Positions 1-10,076 of a DNA stretch of 64,000 bases are shown here, piece after piece. The notes below the pieces were generated by a model. It did not search any database and was not told the DNA's origin. It saw only the letters and a list, made by a program, of their open reading frames with translations. Position 1 is the stretch's first letter. Each line of letters begins with the position of its first letter. The DNA comes from Teredinibacter turnerae. Its GTDB lineage: Bacteria > Pseudomonadota > Gammaproteobacteria > Pseudomonadales > Cellvibrionaceae. The position numbers and the translations under genes are program-made. The stretch is from positions 1,736,001 to 1,800,000 of the forward strand of contig NZ_CP149817.1 of assembly GCF_037935975.1 (NCBI RefSeq), given 5' to 3'.

Positions 1-373
1 CGCGCTGCAAAATAAGGTCGAGGGTTTCCGGATTCACCGGCTTCTGATAAAAATCGTACGCGCCCATGGCGACGGCTCGCACCGCATTTTCGTAGTCGGC
101 ATTACCGGTCATTACGATGATTTTCGCGCTCGGCGACAGGTTTGAAATCTCGCGAATACAACGGAAGCCCTCGTCGACACCTTCGTCATCGGGCGGTAAA
201 CCCAGATCCTGTAACACAATGGGAGGTTCATGCAGCCGAATTGCAGCAATGGCTTCTTCACGGTCGCTTGCACAAATAACTTCATACTGATCAAAATGCC
301 ATCGCAGCTGACTTTGCAGCCCCAGATCGTCTTCAACAATTAGCAGTTTCTGTTTGGCGTCAGCTTTACTCAT
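1..373 (-). CDS. prsR: PEP-CTERM-type response regulator PrsR (partial, C-terminus beyond window)
   Basis: The visible 124 codons are the receiver domain of a two-component response regulator. The start ATG is at 373-371, followed by the acidic pocket (LLIVEDD, about residues 10-16), a phospho-acceptor Asp near residue 59 (VLQDLGLPPDD), MTGNADYE and the conserved Lys in FYQKPVNP. PrsR proteins continue with a sigma-54 AAA domain and a Fis-type HTH, which would lie left of the window. The gene sits 41 nt downstream of prsK on the same strand, the usual pairing, so both are probably one transcript. By family knowledge the pair controls exopolysaccharide/PEP-CTERM export genes with RpoN. Other NtrC-type regulators share this receiver, so the name rests mainly on the prsK neighbour. 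Confidence 0.85.
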   Translation of the reverse strand, partial: MSKADAKQKLLIVEDDLGLQSQLRWHFDQYEVICASDREEAIAAIRLHEPPIVLQDLGLPPDDEGVDEGFRCIREISNLSPSAKIIVMTGNADYENAVRAVAMGAYDFYQKPVNPETLDLILQR

Positions 374-414
374 AATTTTTCCAGTAGTTATTTCGGGCCG
401 AATTCGCGTGTTAA

Positions 415-2451
415 TCAAACGACGGGTACGGTGATTATAAAGGTAGTGCCCTCGCCGGGGGAGCTTTCCACCGCAATATTGCCACCGAGACTCTGCGTAT
501 ATTCACGCGCTTGGTACATGCCAATTCCCATGCCCTTGCCGGTTTTTGTTGTTTCGAAGGGTTTGAACAGGCGACTTTGAATAAAATCAAGCGTCATTCC
601 CGAGCCGTTATCCTCGATACTGATTGCGAGAATTTTGCCTTCTATATCGCCTTCGATGTCGATATAGCCATCTTCGTGTGTCGCGTCCTGCGCATTTTGG
701 ATAATGTGGGTGAACACCATCACGAGGCTATCGAAATCCGCTTTTGCTTTCCAGTCATCAGACAAAGTGCGCAGGGTCGGCGTTGGCTTCGATTTTTGGC
801 AGCGCCTTATAGCCTCAATCAGCACCTGCTTGACTGGAAATACGGTAATCTCTTCCGGCTCGTTATGCTGTAACTTGCGCAACAGGTTTTTCATGCGCAC
901 AACAGAATTGTTGATAGTGTTCATAGCATCCTCGACAAACGCCGGGTTGTCTTTGTGCTTTTCCGCGTTTTTCACCACCAGTGATTGTTGTGCGATAAGA
1001 TTTTTTAAATCGTGCATAACGTAGGCAGCCAACTTGTTAAACGCATCGAACTGGCGCGACTCGGCCAGCAGCTCAGATTGCTCGTGGCGTTCGAGGTAGC
1101 TGGCGACCTGGCGGCCGACGGTTTTGATCAAGTCGAGGTCTTCCCAATTCAGCATGGCTCTATCCTGCGGCTCCGTGAGCGCCATAAAACCGACCAAACT
1201 GTTCTCGTTGAGCAACGGCAGAATCAGCCACACTTCTGCCAGGTGCTCCACCCACTCCGGTAGCAGTTCGTTGTGTTGCGCCAGTGCCATGCTCGGTGAG
1301 TGCGGCGAAAACACCCACTCCTGCTCCAGTTCCAGGCAAAACTCCGTGGACTCCGGTTCAATCATTTCGGAGATATCCATCACTACATTGACCTGCTGCA
1401 CAGGCACCAGCACCTTGCCACGGCGCAACCAGAGTGCTCCGCCGCGACTCTTAAACAGATCGGCAACCACGTTTATTGCGCGCGTGTGAATTTCATCCGG
1501 ACTGGTGGGTTGCGAAAGCTGGTTGATCAATCGCAGCCACTCTGCACGATAGTCGTATTTGTGGCTGAACAGGTGTTTGTTGATCAGTACTTTGAGGCGC
1601 TCGCGGGTGGTATTCGAAGAAAATACGACGGTGATGGCAATCAGCCCGGTTGCCAGCAGCAGGGTATAGATCACCGTTCCCCAGCTGCCGCCGTGCAACT
1701 CGACGTAATAACCAGCGATGGCGAGCAGGGTGAGCAGGGCGCCTGCCAGGGTCAGTGAGGTGGTATAGAATGCGATGGGGCGCGACAGCGTCAGCTTTGC
1801 CGATTGCATTGCCGGCTGGTTAAGGGTGACGACGCCAACGGTCATAAACAAACTGGCTGCCATGGCAACGGCCGCGCGCGCCTGCCACAGGTCTGCACTC
1901 AGGCTGTAGAGGAACAGGCTTTGTGAGAACAGGTAGGCGTCGAAAATAAAGATAAACGCGAGGTTTAAACACAGCAGTTTTACCAAACGGTAGTTAAGTA
2001 CGTTGCGGTAGAGCTGCTCAACACCCAGCAGAGAAATAATTGAAAACAGAATACCCTGCCAGATAACCAGTTGGTCGATGTGGTTACCGGTGTAACCCAT
2101 CCCGTCCACAGCGAGGGCGAGCAACAGGGCAGCGATGGCGACCGCGTACAAGCCGTATTTGTACAACTTTGGCAGTTTGCTGGAGCACAGATGCTCTGTA
2201 TTGCGTACCAGTGCATATATCCAGGCAGCGTAATGCAGGGTTTCTATGCAGAACAGGCTTCCCGGCGTTGCCGGGGCCAGCAGGCTGGTGACAGGAATGG
2301 AAGCGAGCCAGCCCGCATGTATCACTGCGGCCAGATAGAAGGACCAATGTAACTGTATGCGCTTGCTGTAAAAAATCAGGGTGAGAGAGAAAACGAAAAA
2401 CAGCAAGGCTGCGCTTGCGAAGGCAATTTGTGTAACAGTGCTGAATTCCAT
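415..2451 (-). CDS. prsK: PEP-CTERM system sensor histidine kinase PrsK
   Basis: A 678-residue membrane histidine kinase. Residues 1 to about 280 form many hydrophobic segments, a putative GAF-like domain follows (about 310-455), then the phospho-acceptor region MHDLKNLIAQQ near residue 480, which is the atypical H-box of the PrsK family, and a HATPase_c domain with NAQDAT, DNGSGM and GKGMGIGMYQ. It is expected in the inner membrane, phosphorylating PrsR encoded just downstream. The family is known from bacteria with exosortase/PEP-CTERM sorting and extracellular polysaccharide production, but no exosortase is in this window. The signal sensed is unknown. Confidence 0.9.
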   Translation of the reverse strand: MEFSTVTQIAFASAALLFFVFSLTLIFYSKRIQLHWSFYLAAVIHAGWLASIPVTSLLAPATPGSLFCIETLHYAAWIYALVRNTEHLCSSKLPKLYKYGLYAVAIAALLLALAVDGMGYTGNHIDQLVIWQGILFSIISLLGVEQLYRNVLNYRLVKLLCLNLAFIFIFDAYLFSQSLFLYSLSADLWQARAAVAMAASLFMTVGVVTLNQPAMQSAKLTLSRPIAFYTTSLTLAGALLTLLAIAGYYVELHGGSWGTVIYTLLLATGLIAITVVFSSNTTRERLKVLINKHLFSHKYDYRAEWLRLINQLSQPTSPDEIHTRAINVVADLFKSRGGALWLRRGKVLVPVQQVNVVMDISEMIEPESTEFCLELEQEWVFSPHSPSMALAQHNELLPEWVEHLAEVWLILPLLNENSLVGFMALTEPQDRAMLNWEDLDLIKTVGRQVASYLERHEQSELLAESRQFDAFNKLAAYVMHDLKNLIAQQSLVVKNAEKHKDNPAFVEDAMNTINNSVVRMKNLLRKLQHNEPEEITVFPVKQVLIEAIRRCQKSKPTPTLRTLSDDWKAKADFDSLVMVFTHIIQNAQDATHEDGYIDIEGDIEGKILAISIEDNGSGMTLDFIQSRLFKPFETTKTGKGMGIGMYQAREYTQSLGGNIAVESSPGEGTTFIITVPVV

Positions 2452-2640
2452 TTTTTGCTCTTAGTCACTTAAAACGTGTGCGGACTGCCAGCATCGCAGC
2501 GCATTTTGTCCGGCAAGTAATGCCTGCGTATATTGCAATGCACACACAGCGGCACGTTTTTAAAGGGGAAGGCATAAAAACGGATTCCGCCTCCGGAAGC
2601 GAGGCGGCATTATACAGTTATTCGCGCAGTTTGCGCACAG

Positions 2641-4929
2641 CTATGCAGCTTGGCGCAGTTGGGTAACGACTTTGTCCATCAAACGTTCGAAAAGGGGGCG
2701 GGAGTCGAGAATGCGGGCGCGGTTGAACTGCATATCGTAAGCGAGTTGACGACGGGTTTTTTCCATCATCTTAAAGCCAAAGCGGTTTACAAAGATGTAG
2801 CTCTCGGAGTCGATTTTACTGCTCAACTTGCAGCGCACTGTTTTAGAGGTTTGCTCGTCATCGTAAGAAAGCCAAACACCTTCAGGAATATCTTTGGCTT
2901 CGAGAAAATACTTGTTGGAAAGCTGTTCATAGCGTGACTGCTGACGTTCCAGCGCGGTCATGTCTTCCCAGGGCTTTTGGTCGAGATCGGCCTTGCCCAG
3001 GGTTTCGATCTGGTGGCGGTTTAGCGGGGCGAAATCGGACTGCGGTGCTTCCGGATCACTCAATGACGCCAGCAACTCCTCGATAGCCGCAATTTTCTGC
3101 AACCTCGCTTCCGGGTTGTCGATGGCGATTTCCAACCCGTTTTCCACCCGTTGCAACACTTCGGGTTGCAAGCGCTTCTTGCGCATTAGCGAGCGCTCGT
3201 CGTTATGAGGCTGGCAAAGCCACATGATATCGCTTACCAGTGATTCCGACTCCACCCACTCGGCGCTGTCATGGCCGTGCTTGAGGTGGGTAATCACCAG
3301 AACCTGCAGCCAGGTGTTGGTGAGAAACTCGTTCATGGCTTCAGGCAGGTGCGCGGTTTTCAGTTTTTGGTAAAGCGCATTCTGAGCCGACGCGCGCGCC
3401 TGGCGGATGCGGGATTTGCCTTCTTCTGTTTGTGTTGTGCGTTTTTCAACCAGATCCGATTTGTGGCTTTCTTTGACGATGTGTTCTTCTAGCTCAGCCA
3501 AAAATTCGGCAATAACTTTTTCGTCCGTCTTGTAGAGGCGGTTGATGGTTTGAATACCGTCGGCGATTTTGCGGTACAGCGGGTCGCGCTCTAACGGTTT
3601 GGATTCATCAAAGCTGAAACCGGCATTGGTAATGGTGTTAATCAGTTTGCGTGCCGGGTGCTCCGCATCTGTCAGGAAGCTGCGATCGTGCAGGGCGATT
3701 TTAAGTACTGGAATCTGCAGGCGGCAGATCAACGATTGAACCGCGAGCGGCAGGCTCTCGTCGGACAGCACATTGTCAAAGAACATCGCGATCAGGTTGA
3801 TAATGTCTTCATCCGGCTGCTCCAGCGCCTGGGGAACTTCAGGGTCGCGTTTGGCCAGCAGCTGATTCACCACATCGGAAATAATATTGCGCGGTTCGAT
3901 TGCTGCCAGTTGGCGGTCGACCAATGGCTGCGATTTCGTCAGCAGAGACGAAAGTTGCGGCGATGCCATGATCGGCCCGGGATTACTGGAGTACAAGTAA
4001 TACGTGTAGGGGCCGGTAGAGTTAATCAGCGTGCCGCTGGGAAGTGCCTGCGGTGCGCCCGAACGGGCCGAAGACATCAAGGCGCTGAGGGTGTTCACAT
4101 CCAGCTGGAAATTAACCGCCGGCTGGGCTGCGGTTGCCGCCCTGGGCTCAAAAGTATCCTGCTGGGCGGTTGCGCTGCTGCCGGGGTCAGGCGCGTGCTG
4201 GCCGGGGGCTTCTGCGGAGCGTGAGCGGTGCAATTGCCGTGGCACCTTGGGCAAAATACCTGCGTCCAGCAGAATCTGATTTGCATCCGAATAGATATGA
4301 CCTAACTGCTTTAACACATGCTTTTCGAACAGCTTGAACAAAATAAGCCGCGCTTTAATGGTGACTCTAAGCTGTGTATTGCACGCCTCCACAAATGCGT
4401 TGGATATCTGCTTCGGGTCCAGCGGGTTGTTGTCTTCGCTCACGGGAATGTGCAACAACAGATGGTCGAGCCGCATGGCCAGTTCGTAGAGTTCCAGCTT
4501 GTAGGTGTCGCGCGTGCGGCCTGTCATATTATTTAGCGCGAGTTCGATTTCCAGGTCGTCGCCTTCAACAATGGAGAGCCCGAGTTCGTCCTCGGCCTGC
4601 ACGGATTCGCGCTTGTTACTGTCGCTGTTGAGCAATTCAGTAAACAAGGTGCTTATTTGGCGCAGGAACTCCGTTGCCACACCCTTTTTCTTAATGCGGA
4701 TTTCACGCATAGCATCGAAATAGAGGTTTTGCTCGTTGTTGCTGGTTGCGCGTTTGGAGAGATCGTAGAAGAGGTCGTCCGTCGCCGAGAACATATGATC
4801 GAGCAGGCGCACCGCGCTCTCTTGGGCCTGGTTTTGAATATGGCCTAAAAGTTTCGGCGGATGAACCGGTTTTTGGGAAGACTTGTTCACCAGTTCAATG
4901 TGGTCTGGTCGATCTTTCCTCGGCGCCAT
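2641..4929 (-). CDS. DUF1631 family protein
   Basis: A 762-residue soluble protein with no signal peptide or membrane segment. The N-terminal part is helical (LLDHMFSATDDLFYDL), a low-complexity Pro/Ala/Gln linker spans about residues 230-270, and a long helical region follows (for example around residues 410-560), ending with a compact C-terminal portion (VWLSYDDEQ, FVNRFGFKMMEKTRRQLA). This matches the DUF1631 family, known in gammaproteobacteria and of unknown molecular role; the C-terminal part may be PilZ-like, which is an inference. A second member is encoded at 62842-64000. It stands alone, transcribed away from trpG, with a 190-bp gap before prsK. Confidence 0.8.
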   Translation of the reverse strand: MAPRKDRPDHIELVNKSSQKPVHPPKLLGHIQNQAQESAVRLLDHMFSATDDLFYDLSKRATSNNEQNLYFDAMREIRIKKKGVATEFLRQISTLFTELLNSDSNKRESVQAEDELGLSIVEGDDLEIELALNNMTGRTRDTYKLELYELAMRLDHLLLHIPVSEDNNPLDPKQISNAFVEACNTQLRVTIKARLILFKLFEKHVLKQLGHIYSDANQILLDAGILPKVPRQLHRSRSAEAPGQHAPDPGSSATAQQDTFEPRAATAAQPAVNFQLDVNTLSALMSSARSGAPQALPSGTLINSTGPYTYYLYSSNPGPIMASPQLSSLLTKSQPLVDRQLAAIEPRNIISDVVNQLLAKRDPEVPQALEQPDEDIINLIAMFFDNVLSDESLPLAVQSLICRLQIPVLKIALHDRSFLTDAEHPARKLINTITNAGFSFDESKPLERDPLYRKIADGIQTINRLYKTDEKVIAEFLAELEEHIVKESHKSDLVEKRTTQTEEGKSRIRQARASAQNALYQKLKTAHLPEAMNEFLTNTWLQVLVITHLKHGHDSAEWVESESLVSDIMWLCQPHNDERSLMRKKRLQPEVLQRVENGLEIAIDNPEARLQKIAAIEELLASLSDPEAPQSDFAPLNRHQIETLGKADLDQKPWEDMTALERQQSRYEQLSNKYFLEAKDIPEGVWLSYDDEQTSKTVRCKLSSKIDSESYIFVNRFGFKMMEKTRRQLAYDMQFNRARILDSRPLFERLMDKVVTQLRQAA

Positions 4930-5453
4930 GTTGTAAAACTCTCAAATCGTGTCTTAAGTCGGTGAGCTTATCGTTATAACGTGACCTTATGCACGTTCCG
5001 TTCCCATTTATGTGAAGTATGCATTTGCCAAAATCGTGTTGATTTAGGCGCTAAACACGCCGCAATAAGGCATACCTTATGACGCAAACAATGCATATTT
5101 AGTTTTTGTGCCACTTTGATATAGGTAATAAGTATGGATTTTGAGGTCGATGGATAGCTACATATGCTGAATTTTCTCAGGTGTATTCGATGCCATTTTT
5201 CAATGTTGTGAACCAATTCCTTGTTTGCTGCATTCTTTATATTTCGTAGAGAAACTAGCGGGGTTGGTGTAGTAAGAGCGAGTTTTAACTATATGTAAGA
5301 AATTCCGACATAACTTTTGGCGTATTTTTGACGCTCCTGCCGACGCTCGAGCGGGGCGCCTACCCATCTTTTACAGATAGCCCCTATAATACCCGCCTGC
5401 GATATTTCTTAGTCAGCGCGCCATACGGCCCGCACACAATCCGGTACTTCGCC
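4930..5453. other. Intergenic region between divergent DUF1631 gene and trpG
   Basis: A 524-bp gap between divergently transcribed genes that must hold both promoters. The left half is relatively AT-rich and contains no convincing gene; an 80-codon minus-strand reading frame at 4974-5216 lacks protein-like features. No trp attenuator-like leader peptide with a Trp run was recognised. A perfect -10 hexamer is listed separately. Confidence 0.5.
5385..5390 (+). promoter_or_regulatory. Candidate -10 element for trpGDC
   Basis: A perfect TATAAT lies 63 bp upstream of the trpG start codon. No good -35 hexamer lies 16-18 bp upstream, so the assignment is weak. It rests on the -10 match and its position only. 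Confidence 0.3.
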
Positions 5454-6038
5454 ATGCTTTTGATGATCGACAATTACGACTCCTTTACTTACAACGTTGT
5501 GCAGTATTTGGGTGAACTGAAAGCCGACGTTCACGTGGTGCGTAACGACGAACTGTCGCTGGACGAAATTATCGCGCGCAAACCGGAGCGAATTGTCGTT
5601 TCTCCCGGCCCCTGTACTCCCACCGAGGCGGGCGTGTCGGTAGAAGTTATTCAGCATTTTGCGGGGAAAATACCGTTATTTGGCATTTGTCTCGGTCACC
5701 AGAGCATCGGCCAGGCATTCGGTGGCAACATTGTCCGTGCACGCGAAGTCATGCATGGCAAGGTCTCACCCATCCACCACAAAGGGGTGGGCGTATTTCA
5801 AGGCCTGACAACGCCCTACCTGGCGACCCGTTATCACTCGCTCGTTATCGACAAAAACACGCTGCCGGATTGTCTTGAAGTGACAGCCTGGACCGAAACC
5901 GAAGATGGCCAGCTGGATGAAATTATGGGCGTGCGCCATAAAGACTTCGCCGTGGAAGGTGTTCAGTTTCATCCTGAGTCGATTCTCTCTGAGCACGGCC
6001 ACCAACTGCTCGAAAACTTTTTGCGTGCTGGAGTGTAA
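5454..6038 (+). CDS. trpG: Anthranilate synthase component II (glutamine amidotransferase)
   Basis: A 194-residue class I glutamine amidotransferase that supplies ammonia to anthranilate synthase in tryptophan synthesis, and may also serve p-aminobenzoate synthase. It shows the N-terminus [14 protein letters not shown], the nucleophile motif [15 protein letters not shown] (Cys near residue 79), and the catalytic His/Glu motif GVQFHPES near the C-terminus. I chose the ATG at 5454 because it gives the family's standard length and N-terminus; the reading frame is open upstream to 5328 but that extension is not protein-like. trpD and trpC follow on the same strand, as in Pseudomonas; trpE is not in the window. 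Confidence 0.95.
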   Translation: MLLMIDNYDSFTYNVVQYLGELKADVHVVRNDELSLDEIIARKPERIVVSPGPCTPTEAGVSVEVIQHFAGKIPLFGICLGHQSIGQAFGGNIVRAREVMHGKVSPIHHKGVGVFQGLTTPYLATRYHSLVIDKNTLPDCLEVTAWTETEDGQLDEIMGVRHKDFAVEGVQFHPESILSEHGHQLLENFLRAGV

Positions 6039-6123
6039 CGCGAAGGTGATTTCGGTAGTGTCCGCGAGCCGTCAAATTACTGTTAACCATAAATAACAAC
6101 GTAATCATAAATAAGAACGCGCT

Positions 6124-7149
6124 ATGAATATTCAACAAGCCCTTGCTCGCGTTGTCGCGGGCAGTGATCTCTCTCAGGACGAAATGGTGGAGGTGATGAC
6201 CGCAGTGATGAGTGGTCAGGCCACGCCTGCGCAAATCGGCGGCTTCCTGGTCGCCCTGCGCATGAAAAGTGAATCGCTGGACGAAATCACCGGGGCCGCA
6301 ATGGTCATGCGTGAGCTGGCGACAAAAGTCGAGGTTTTCGCGAACAATTTAGTCGACACCTGCGGCACCGGGGGTGACGGGGCTAACCTCTTTAACGTTT
6401 CCACGGCTGCGGCATTTGTGGTTGCTGCAGCAGGCGGTCATGTGGCGAAACACGGTAATCGCAGTGTTTCCAGTTCCACCGGGAGTGCCGATGTGCTGGA
6501 AGCGGCTGGGGTAAATCTCAGCGCGGCGCCAGATGTGGTTGCCCGTGCAATTGAGAATGTCGGTGTCGGATTTATGTTTGCGCCGGCGCACCACAGTGCT
6601 ATGAAACATGCGATTGGCCCGCGCAAAGAACTGGCGCTGCGCACTATCTTTAACATGCTTGGCCCGATGACCAATCCGGCGGGCGTTAAGCGGCAGGTCA
6701 TCGGTGTGTTTACACCAGCACTGTGCCGGCCAATGGCGGAGGTGCTGGGCCGTCTGGGCTCCGAGCACGTAATGATTGTTTGTTCCGACGATGGTCTCGA
6801 TGAACTTTCCATCGCCGCGCCCAGCCATGTGGCTGAATTAAAAAATGGCGTAGTCACCGAGTATAAAGTTGATCCTGCCGACTATGGTTTTAGCTATAGC
6901 GATCTGAGCGGGCTCTCTGTTAGCAGCGCTGAGGAATCTTTGGGGCTCATTCGCGGCGCGTTTAAAGGCGATACCAGCGAGCTGAGCCAGAAAGCGGCTG
7001 CCATCATTGCCATAAACGCGGGTGCGGCAATTTATGTTGCCGGTTTGGCTGGGTCGATGAAAGATGGCGTTGCCATGGCGGAAGACGCATTGTCCTCAGG
7101 GTTGGCCGCAGAAAAACTAAAAGAATTGATTGAATTTACCAACGTTTAA
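6124..7149 (+). CDS. trpD: Anthranilate phosphoribosyltransferase
   Basis: A 341-residue enzyme that transfers phosphoribose from PRPP to anthranilate, the second committed step of tryptophan synthesis. Diagnostic motifs are [17 protein letters not shown] (PRPP binding), [19 protein letters not shown] and the Mg-associated [10 protein letters not shown]. Length and motifs are normal for TrpD. It starts 85 nt after trpG and ends 14 nt before trpC, consistent with a trpGDC operon in the cytosol. Confidence 0.97.
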   Translation: MNIQQALARVVAGSDLSQDEMVEVMTAVMSGQATPAQIGGFLVALRMKSESLDEITGAAMVMRELATKVEVFANNLVDTCGTGGDGANLFNVSTAAAFVVAAAGGHVAKHGNRSVSSSTGSADVLEAAGVNLSAAPDVVARAIENVGVGFMFAPAHHSAMKHAIGPRKELALRTIFNMLGPMTNPAGVKRQVIGVFTPALCRPMAEVLGRLGSEHVMIVCSDDGLDELSIAAPSHVAELKNGVVTEYKVDPADYGFSYSDLSGLSVSSAEESLGLIRGAFKGDTSELSQKAAAIIAINAGAAIYVAGLAGSMKDGVAMAEDALSSGLAAEKLKELIEFTNV

Positions 7150-7163
7150 CGTTTTACCAAGTA

Positions 7164-7976
7164 ATGGAAACTCCTGTGTCAGAAACGCCCACCGTACTGA
7201 AAAAAATAATTACCAGAAAATACGAAGAAATTGCGGAGCGCCGTGCGTTGCGCTCCGAAGATCAACTTTTGCGGCAGGCGCAAGCGCATTCCCCGGCGCG
7301 TGGGTTTGTTGCGGCCATGGAGGACAAGCTGCAAGCGGGCGCCTCAGCCGTCATCGCAGAAATTAAAAAAGCATCTCCGAGTAAAGGTGTGATCCGAGAA
7401 GATTTTCAGCCCGCTGAAATCGCGCAGAGTTATTTGAACGGTGGCGCAGCGTGCTTGTCGGTATTAACTGATGTCGATTTTTTTCAGGGTGCAGATCAAT
7501 ATTTGGTGGATGTAAGGGCGGCTGTGCCGCTGCCGGTTATTCGCAAAGATTTTTTGGTAGATTCCTATCAGGTGACCGAAGCGCGGGCTATAGGCGCCGA
7601 CTGCGTATTGCTGATTGTGGCGGCGCTAGATCGTACCCAGTTGCACGATTTGAACCAGCAGGCTCACGAGCTGGGTATGGACGTGTTAGTGGAAGTGCAC
7701 GATGCACAGGAGCTGGAGCTTGCACTCGAATTGCCTAACAAGTTAATCGGTATTAACAACCGCAACCTGCACACCTTCGACGTCACTCTGCAAACCACGT
7801 TCGATCTGCTGCAAAAAATCCCTGAAGACCGTATTGTGGTAACAGAAAGCGGTATTTTGGAAATCGCCGATGTGGTCGCAATGCGAGAGCAAGGCGTAAA
7901 CAGTTTCCTGGTCGGTGAGTCGTTTATGCGCGCGGAAAACCCGGGCGAAAAACTTCAAGCACTGTTTTACTCTTAG
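7164..7976 (+). CDS. trpC: Indole-3-glycerol phosphate synthase
   Basis: A 270-residue TIM-barrel enzyme that closes the indole ring from CdRP. It contains [15 protein letters not shown] (substrate phosphate and catalytic Lys region), [25 protein letters not shown] and VTESGI, the full set of IGPS motifs. It is a stand-alone TrpC without a fused TrpF. Translation probably starts at the ATG at 7164, just after trpD. It is the last gene of the trp unit; a bidirectional terminator lies about 190 bp downstream. Confidence 0.97.
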   Translation: METPVSETPTVLKKIITRKYEEIAERRALRSEDQLLRQAQAHSPARGFVAAMEDKLQAGASAVIAEIKKASPSKGVIREDFQPAEIAQSYLNGGAACLSVLTDVDFFQGADQYLVDVRAAVPLPVIRKDFLVDSYQVTEARAIGADCVLLIVAALDRTQLHDLNQQAHELGMDVLVEVHDAQELELALELPNKLIGINNRNLHTFDVTLQTTFDLLQKIPEDRIVVTESGILEIADVVAMREQGVNSFLVGESFMRAENPGEKLQALFYS

Positions 7977-8056
7977 TGTGTGTTTATTCTTGGCTTGTGG
8001 CCAAATAAAACAGGGCTCAGGTAAGCAGGCGCGGCTGTTGGCTCGTCGTGGTTAAA

Positions 8057-8088
8057 ACTTAACTTGGTTGCAACTTAACTTGGTTACA
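8057..8088. repeat. Two tandem 16-bp units
   Basis: Two adjacent copies of ACTTAACTTGGTTRCA (8057-8072 and 8073-8088) differ at a single base. They lie in the 3' intergenic region between trpC and the convergent vfr gene. No function is evident. Confidence 0.6.
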
Positions 8089-8163
8089 ACTACGCGACGG
8101 TCAAAACCTGGCTTTTAACACCTGGCTCTTAGCATAGAGAACGGGCTGTTGGAGCGGGCAAAT

Positions 8164-8196
8164 AAAAAGCGCGGCAATAGACTTGTCGCGCTTTTT
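8164..8196. terminator. Bidirectional terminator between trpC and vfr
   Basis: A 14-bp inverted repeat (AAAAAGCGCGGCAA pairing with TTGTCGCGCTTTTT, one G-T wobble) encloses a 5-nt loop, with A/T runs on both outer edges. It therefore works as a hairpin plus U-tract in either direction, fitting the convergent trpC and vfr genes. Confidence 0.85.
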
Positions 8197-8201
8197 TTGT
8201 C

Positions 8202-8837
8202 TTAGCGGGTACCGAAAACCACCATGGTCTTACCCTTAACGGAAACCAGGCCTTGCTCTTCGAGGGTTTTCAATACGCGGCCGACCATTTCCCGCGAACA
8301 GCCAACAATGCGGCCAATTTCCTGGCGGGTGATTTTTATTTGCATGCCGTCCGGATGGGTCATTGCATCGGGTTCTTTGCAGAGGTCGAGCAGAGTGCGG
8401 GCAACGCGGCCGGTAACATCGAGAAAGGCGAGGTCGCCGACTTTGCGGGTGGTGTTGCGCAAACGGCGGGCCATTTGAGTGCCCAGCGCAAACAAAAATT
8501 CGGGGTGGCTTTCCGACAATTCCTGGAATTTAGTGTAGGAAATCTCCGCTATTTCACATTCGGATTTCGCACGAACCCAGGCGCTGCGGTTATCCTGTTC
8601 ATCAAACAGGCCCATTTCACCAAAGAAATCGCCGTCGTTCAAATAGGCAACGATCATCTCGCGACCTTCTTCGTCCTCGATCAGGACAGTTACAGAACCT
8701 TTAATGATGTAATAAAGGGAGTCACTTTTATCGCCCGCATAGATGAGCGTGCTTTTCGCCGGGTAGCGGCGACGGTGACAATGAGCAAGAAATTCTTCCA
8801 CATTTTTGATGTGGGGAGTAAGAGACACAGCAACCAA
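8202..8837 (-). CDS. vfr: CRP/Vfr-type cAMP-responsive transcription regulator
   Basis: A 211-residue CRP-family activator. Residues about 20-130 are a cyclic-nucleotide-binding barrel with the phosphate cassette [15 protein letters not shown], followed by a long dimerisation helix and a winged HTH ([20 protein letters not shown]). This is close to Pseudomonas Vfr in both sequence and gene position after trpGDC. It probably acts as the global cAMP-dependent regulator. Its promoter lies in the 283-bp region shared with the divergent OsmC-like gene. Confidence 0.93.
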   Translation of the reverse strand: MVAVSLTPHIKNVEEFLAHCHRRRYPAKSTLIYAGDKSDSLYYIIKGSVTVLIEDEEGREMIVAYLNDGDFFGEMGLFDEQDNRSAWVRAKSECEIAEISYTKFQELSESHPEFLFALGTQMARRLRNTTRKVGDLAFLDVTGRVARTLLDLCKEPDAMTHPDGMQIKITRQEIGRIVGCSREMVGRVLKTLEEQGLVSVKGKTMVVFGTR

Positions 8838-9120
8838 GGTAATACCCTCAAGTCTTCATTCGTTCGTGAGTGGGCGCTCCGCGCAAAAAATCTAGCTGAA
8901 ATCCGCCGCACTTCTAGTTTTTTTGTGGGTTATGACGCGCCGAGTATAACCCGATCACAGCCAGAAACTGAATAGTTTCGCCCGATTCTGCAAAGTGTTC
9001 ACGGTTTCATTACTAAATATAGCCCGTTTCTTGCACAAAGGCTGAACTGGCGAATTTATGTTAGTCTTTGCGCCCTTTTTGAATTGCACAATCCCCTCAT
9101 ACACCTAAAAGGTTAAATTT

Positions 9121-9540
9121 ATGCAGGCAACCGTTAAATGGGTCGATGGCGCCCAATTTTTAGCCGAATCTGGCAGTGGTCACAGCGTTGTTATGGATGG
9201 TCCTCCCGACCATGGCGGCCGAAACATGGGCGTGCGGCCAATGGAAATGTTATTGATGGGCCTGGGGGGCTGTGCCTCGTTCGACGTGATGAGCATTCTG
9301 CAGAAGGCGCGCCAGAAGGTGATAGATTGCCGTACAGAGCTTACTGCAGAGCGCGCAGACGCCACGCCCGCCGTGTTCACCAAAATCCATCTGAAATTTA
9401 TTGTTACTGGTATCGAGCTGAAAGAAGCGCAGGTTAAACGTGCGGTATCACTATCAGCGGAAAAATATTGTTCTGCGTCGATTATGATGGAAGCCGCTGG
9501 CGTGGAAATCTCTCACGAATTTGAAATTGTGAGCGCCTGA
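9121..9540 (+). CDS. OsmC/Ohr family protein (YhfA-like)
   Basis: A 139-residue OsmC-fold protein. It has the GRNMGVRPMEMLLMGLGGCASFDVMSIL-type core (one reactive Cys near residue 57) and a second Cys near the C-terminus (KYCSASIMME), the two-cysteine arrangement of peroxide-reducing OsmC-like proteins. It belongs to the YhfA branch found next to crp/vfr in many gammaproteobacteria. A peroxidase or stress role is inferred from the family only. It is divergent from vfr. Confidence 0.9.
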   Translation: MQATVKWVDGAQFLAESGSGHSVVMDGPPDHGGRNMGVRPMEMLLMGLGGCASFDVMSILQKARQKVIDCRTELTAERADATPAVFTKIHLKFIVTGIELKEAQVKRAVSLSAEKYCSASIMMEAAGVEISHEFEIVSA

Positions 9541-9729
9541 CGGGTTTTAACTGCCATACCTTGCAGCCTGTCGGCCGACGAATGGTCGGTGCCGATTCTA
9601 ATTTTGCCGCCACTGACCTTCCGTAAAATGCGATGTCGACAAAGTGAAACGTCAGCACATTAAAACGCCAACTGGCAGCATTCTAAATGCGCTCAGTCGG
9701 CGGTTGGCCCTGTAGGTTGGCGTCGATTC

Positions 9730-10076
9730 TAGGGCCTGTTAACACTAATTCGATTCATTCTGTTGCGGCTAAAATTTCGCTATCGAGTGATGCGGCACCC
9801 CGACGTTTGGAGCGCAGATTGTTCGGCATATCCCTATGCCTCACCCCTGCGGGGTTACACGCTAAAACGCTCCCGGCGTTTTAGTGGTTGTTCCAAATGA
9901 GCGATAAACAACGCTGAGAGCGGGATTTTAGCCGCAACCCGCAGGGCTGGGCCTGTATTTCCAGGCTGATGCGTTATTTTTCGCTCGTTTAGCCCGCTAA
10001 ACAACGCCAAAAATGCCTTTCATCCTGAAAATACAGGCTCCAGCAGAGCGAATTGAATTAGTGTTAACAGGCCCTA
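9730..10076. mobile_element. 347-bp non-coding element with 22-bp perfect terminal inverted repeats (MITE-like)
   Basis: The element begins TAGGGCCTGTTAACACTAAT and ends in its exact inverse, with the two 22-bp arms at 9730-9751 and 10055-10076. The interior encodes nothing and is full of palindromes: CTAAAACGC/GCGTTTTAG (9862-9884), GTTTAGC/GCTAAAC near 9990, and a wider pair built on GCCTGTATTT. No clear target duplication flanks it. A 57-bp relative that keeps the termini lies at 61432-61488, showing that this is a dispersed repeat. It fills most of the osmC-coq7 gap. A miniature inverted-repeat transposable element is the best reading; the transposase that would move it is not in the window. 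Confidence 0.75.

Noticed and set aside
4974-5216. 80-codon minus-strand ORF upstream of the DUF1631 gene
   Set aside because: No ribosome binding site or recognisable protein features, and it lies in a likely promoter region.
5328-5453. N-terminal extension of trpG by 42 codons
   Set aside because: The added sequence is unlike TrpG, and the promoter-like TATAAT lies inside it.
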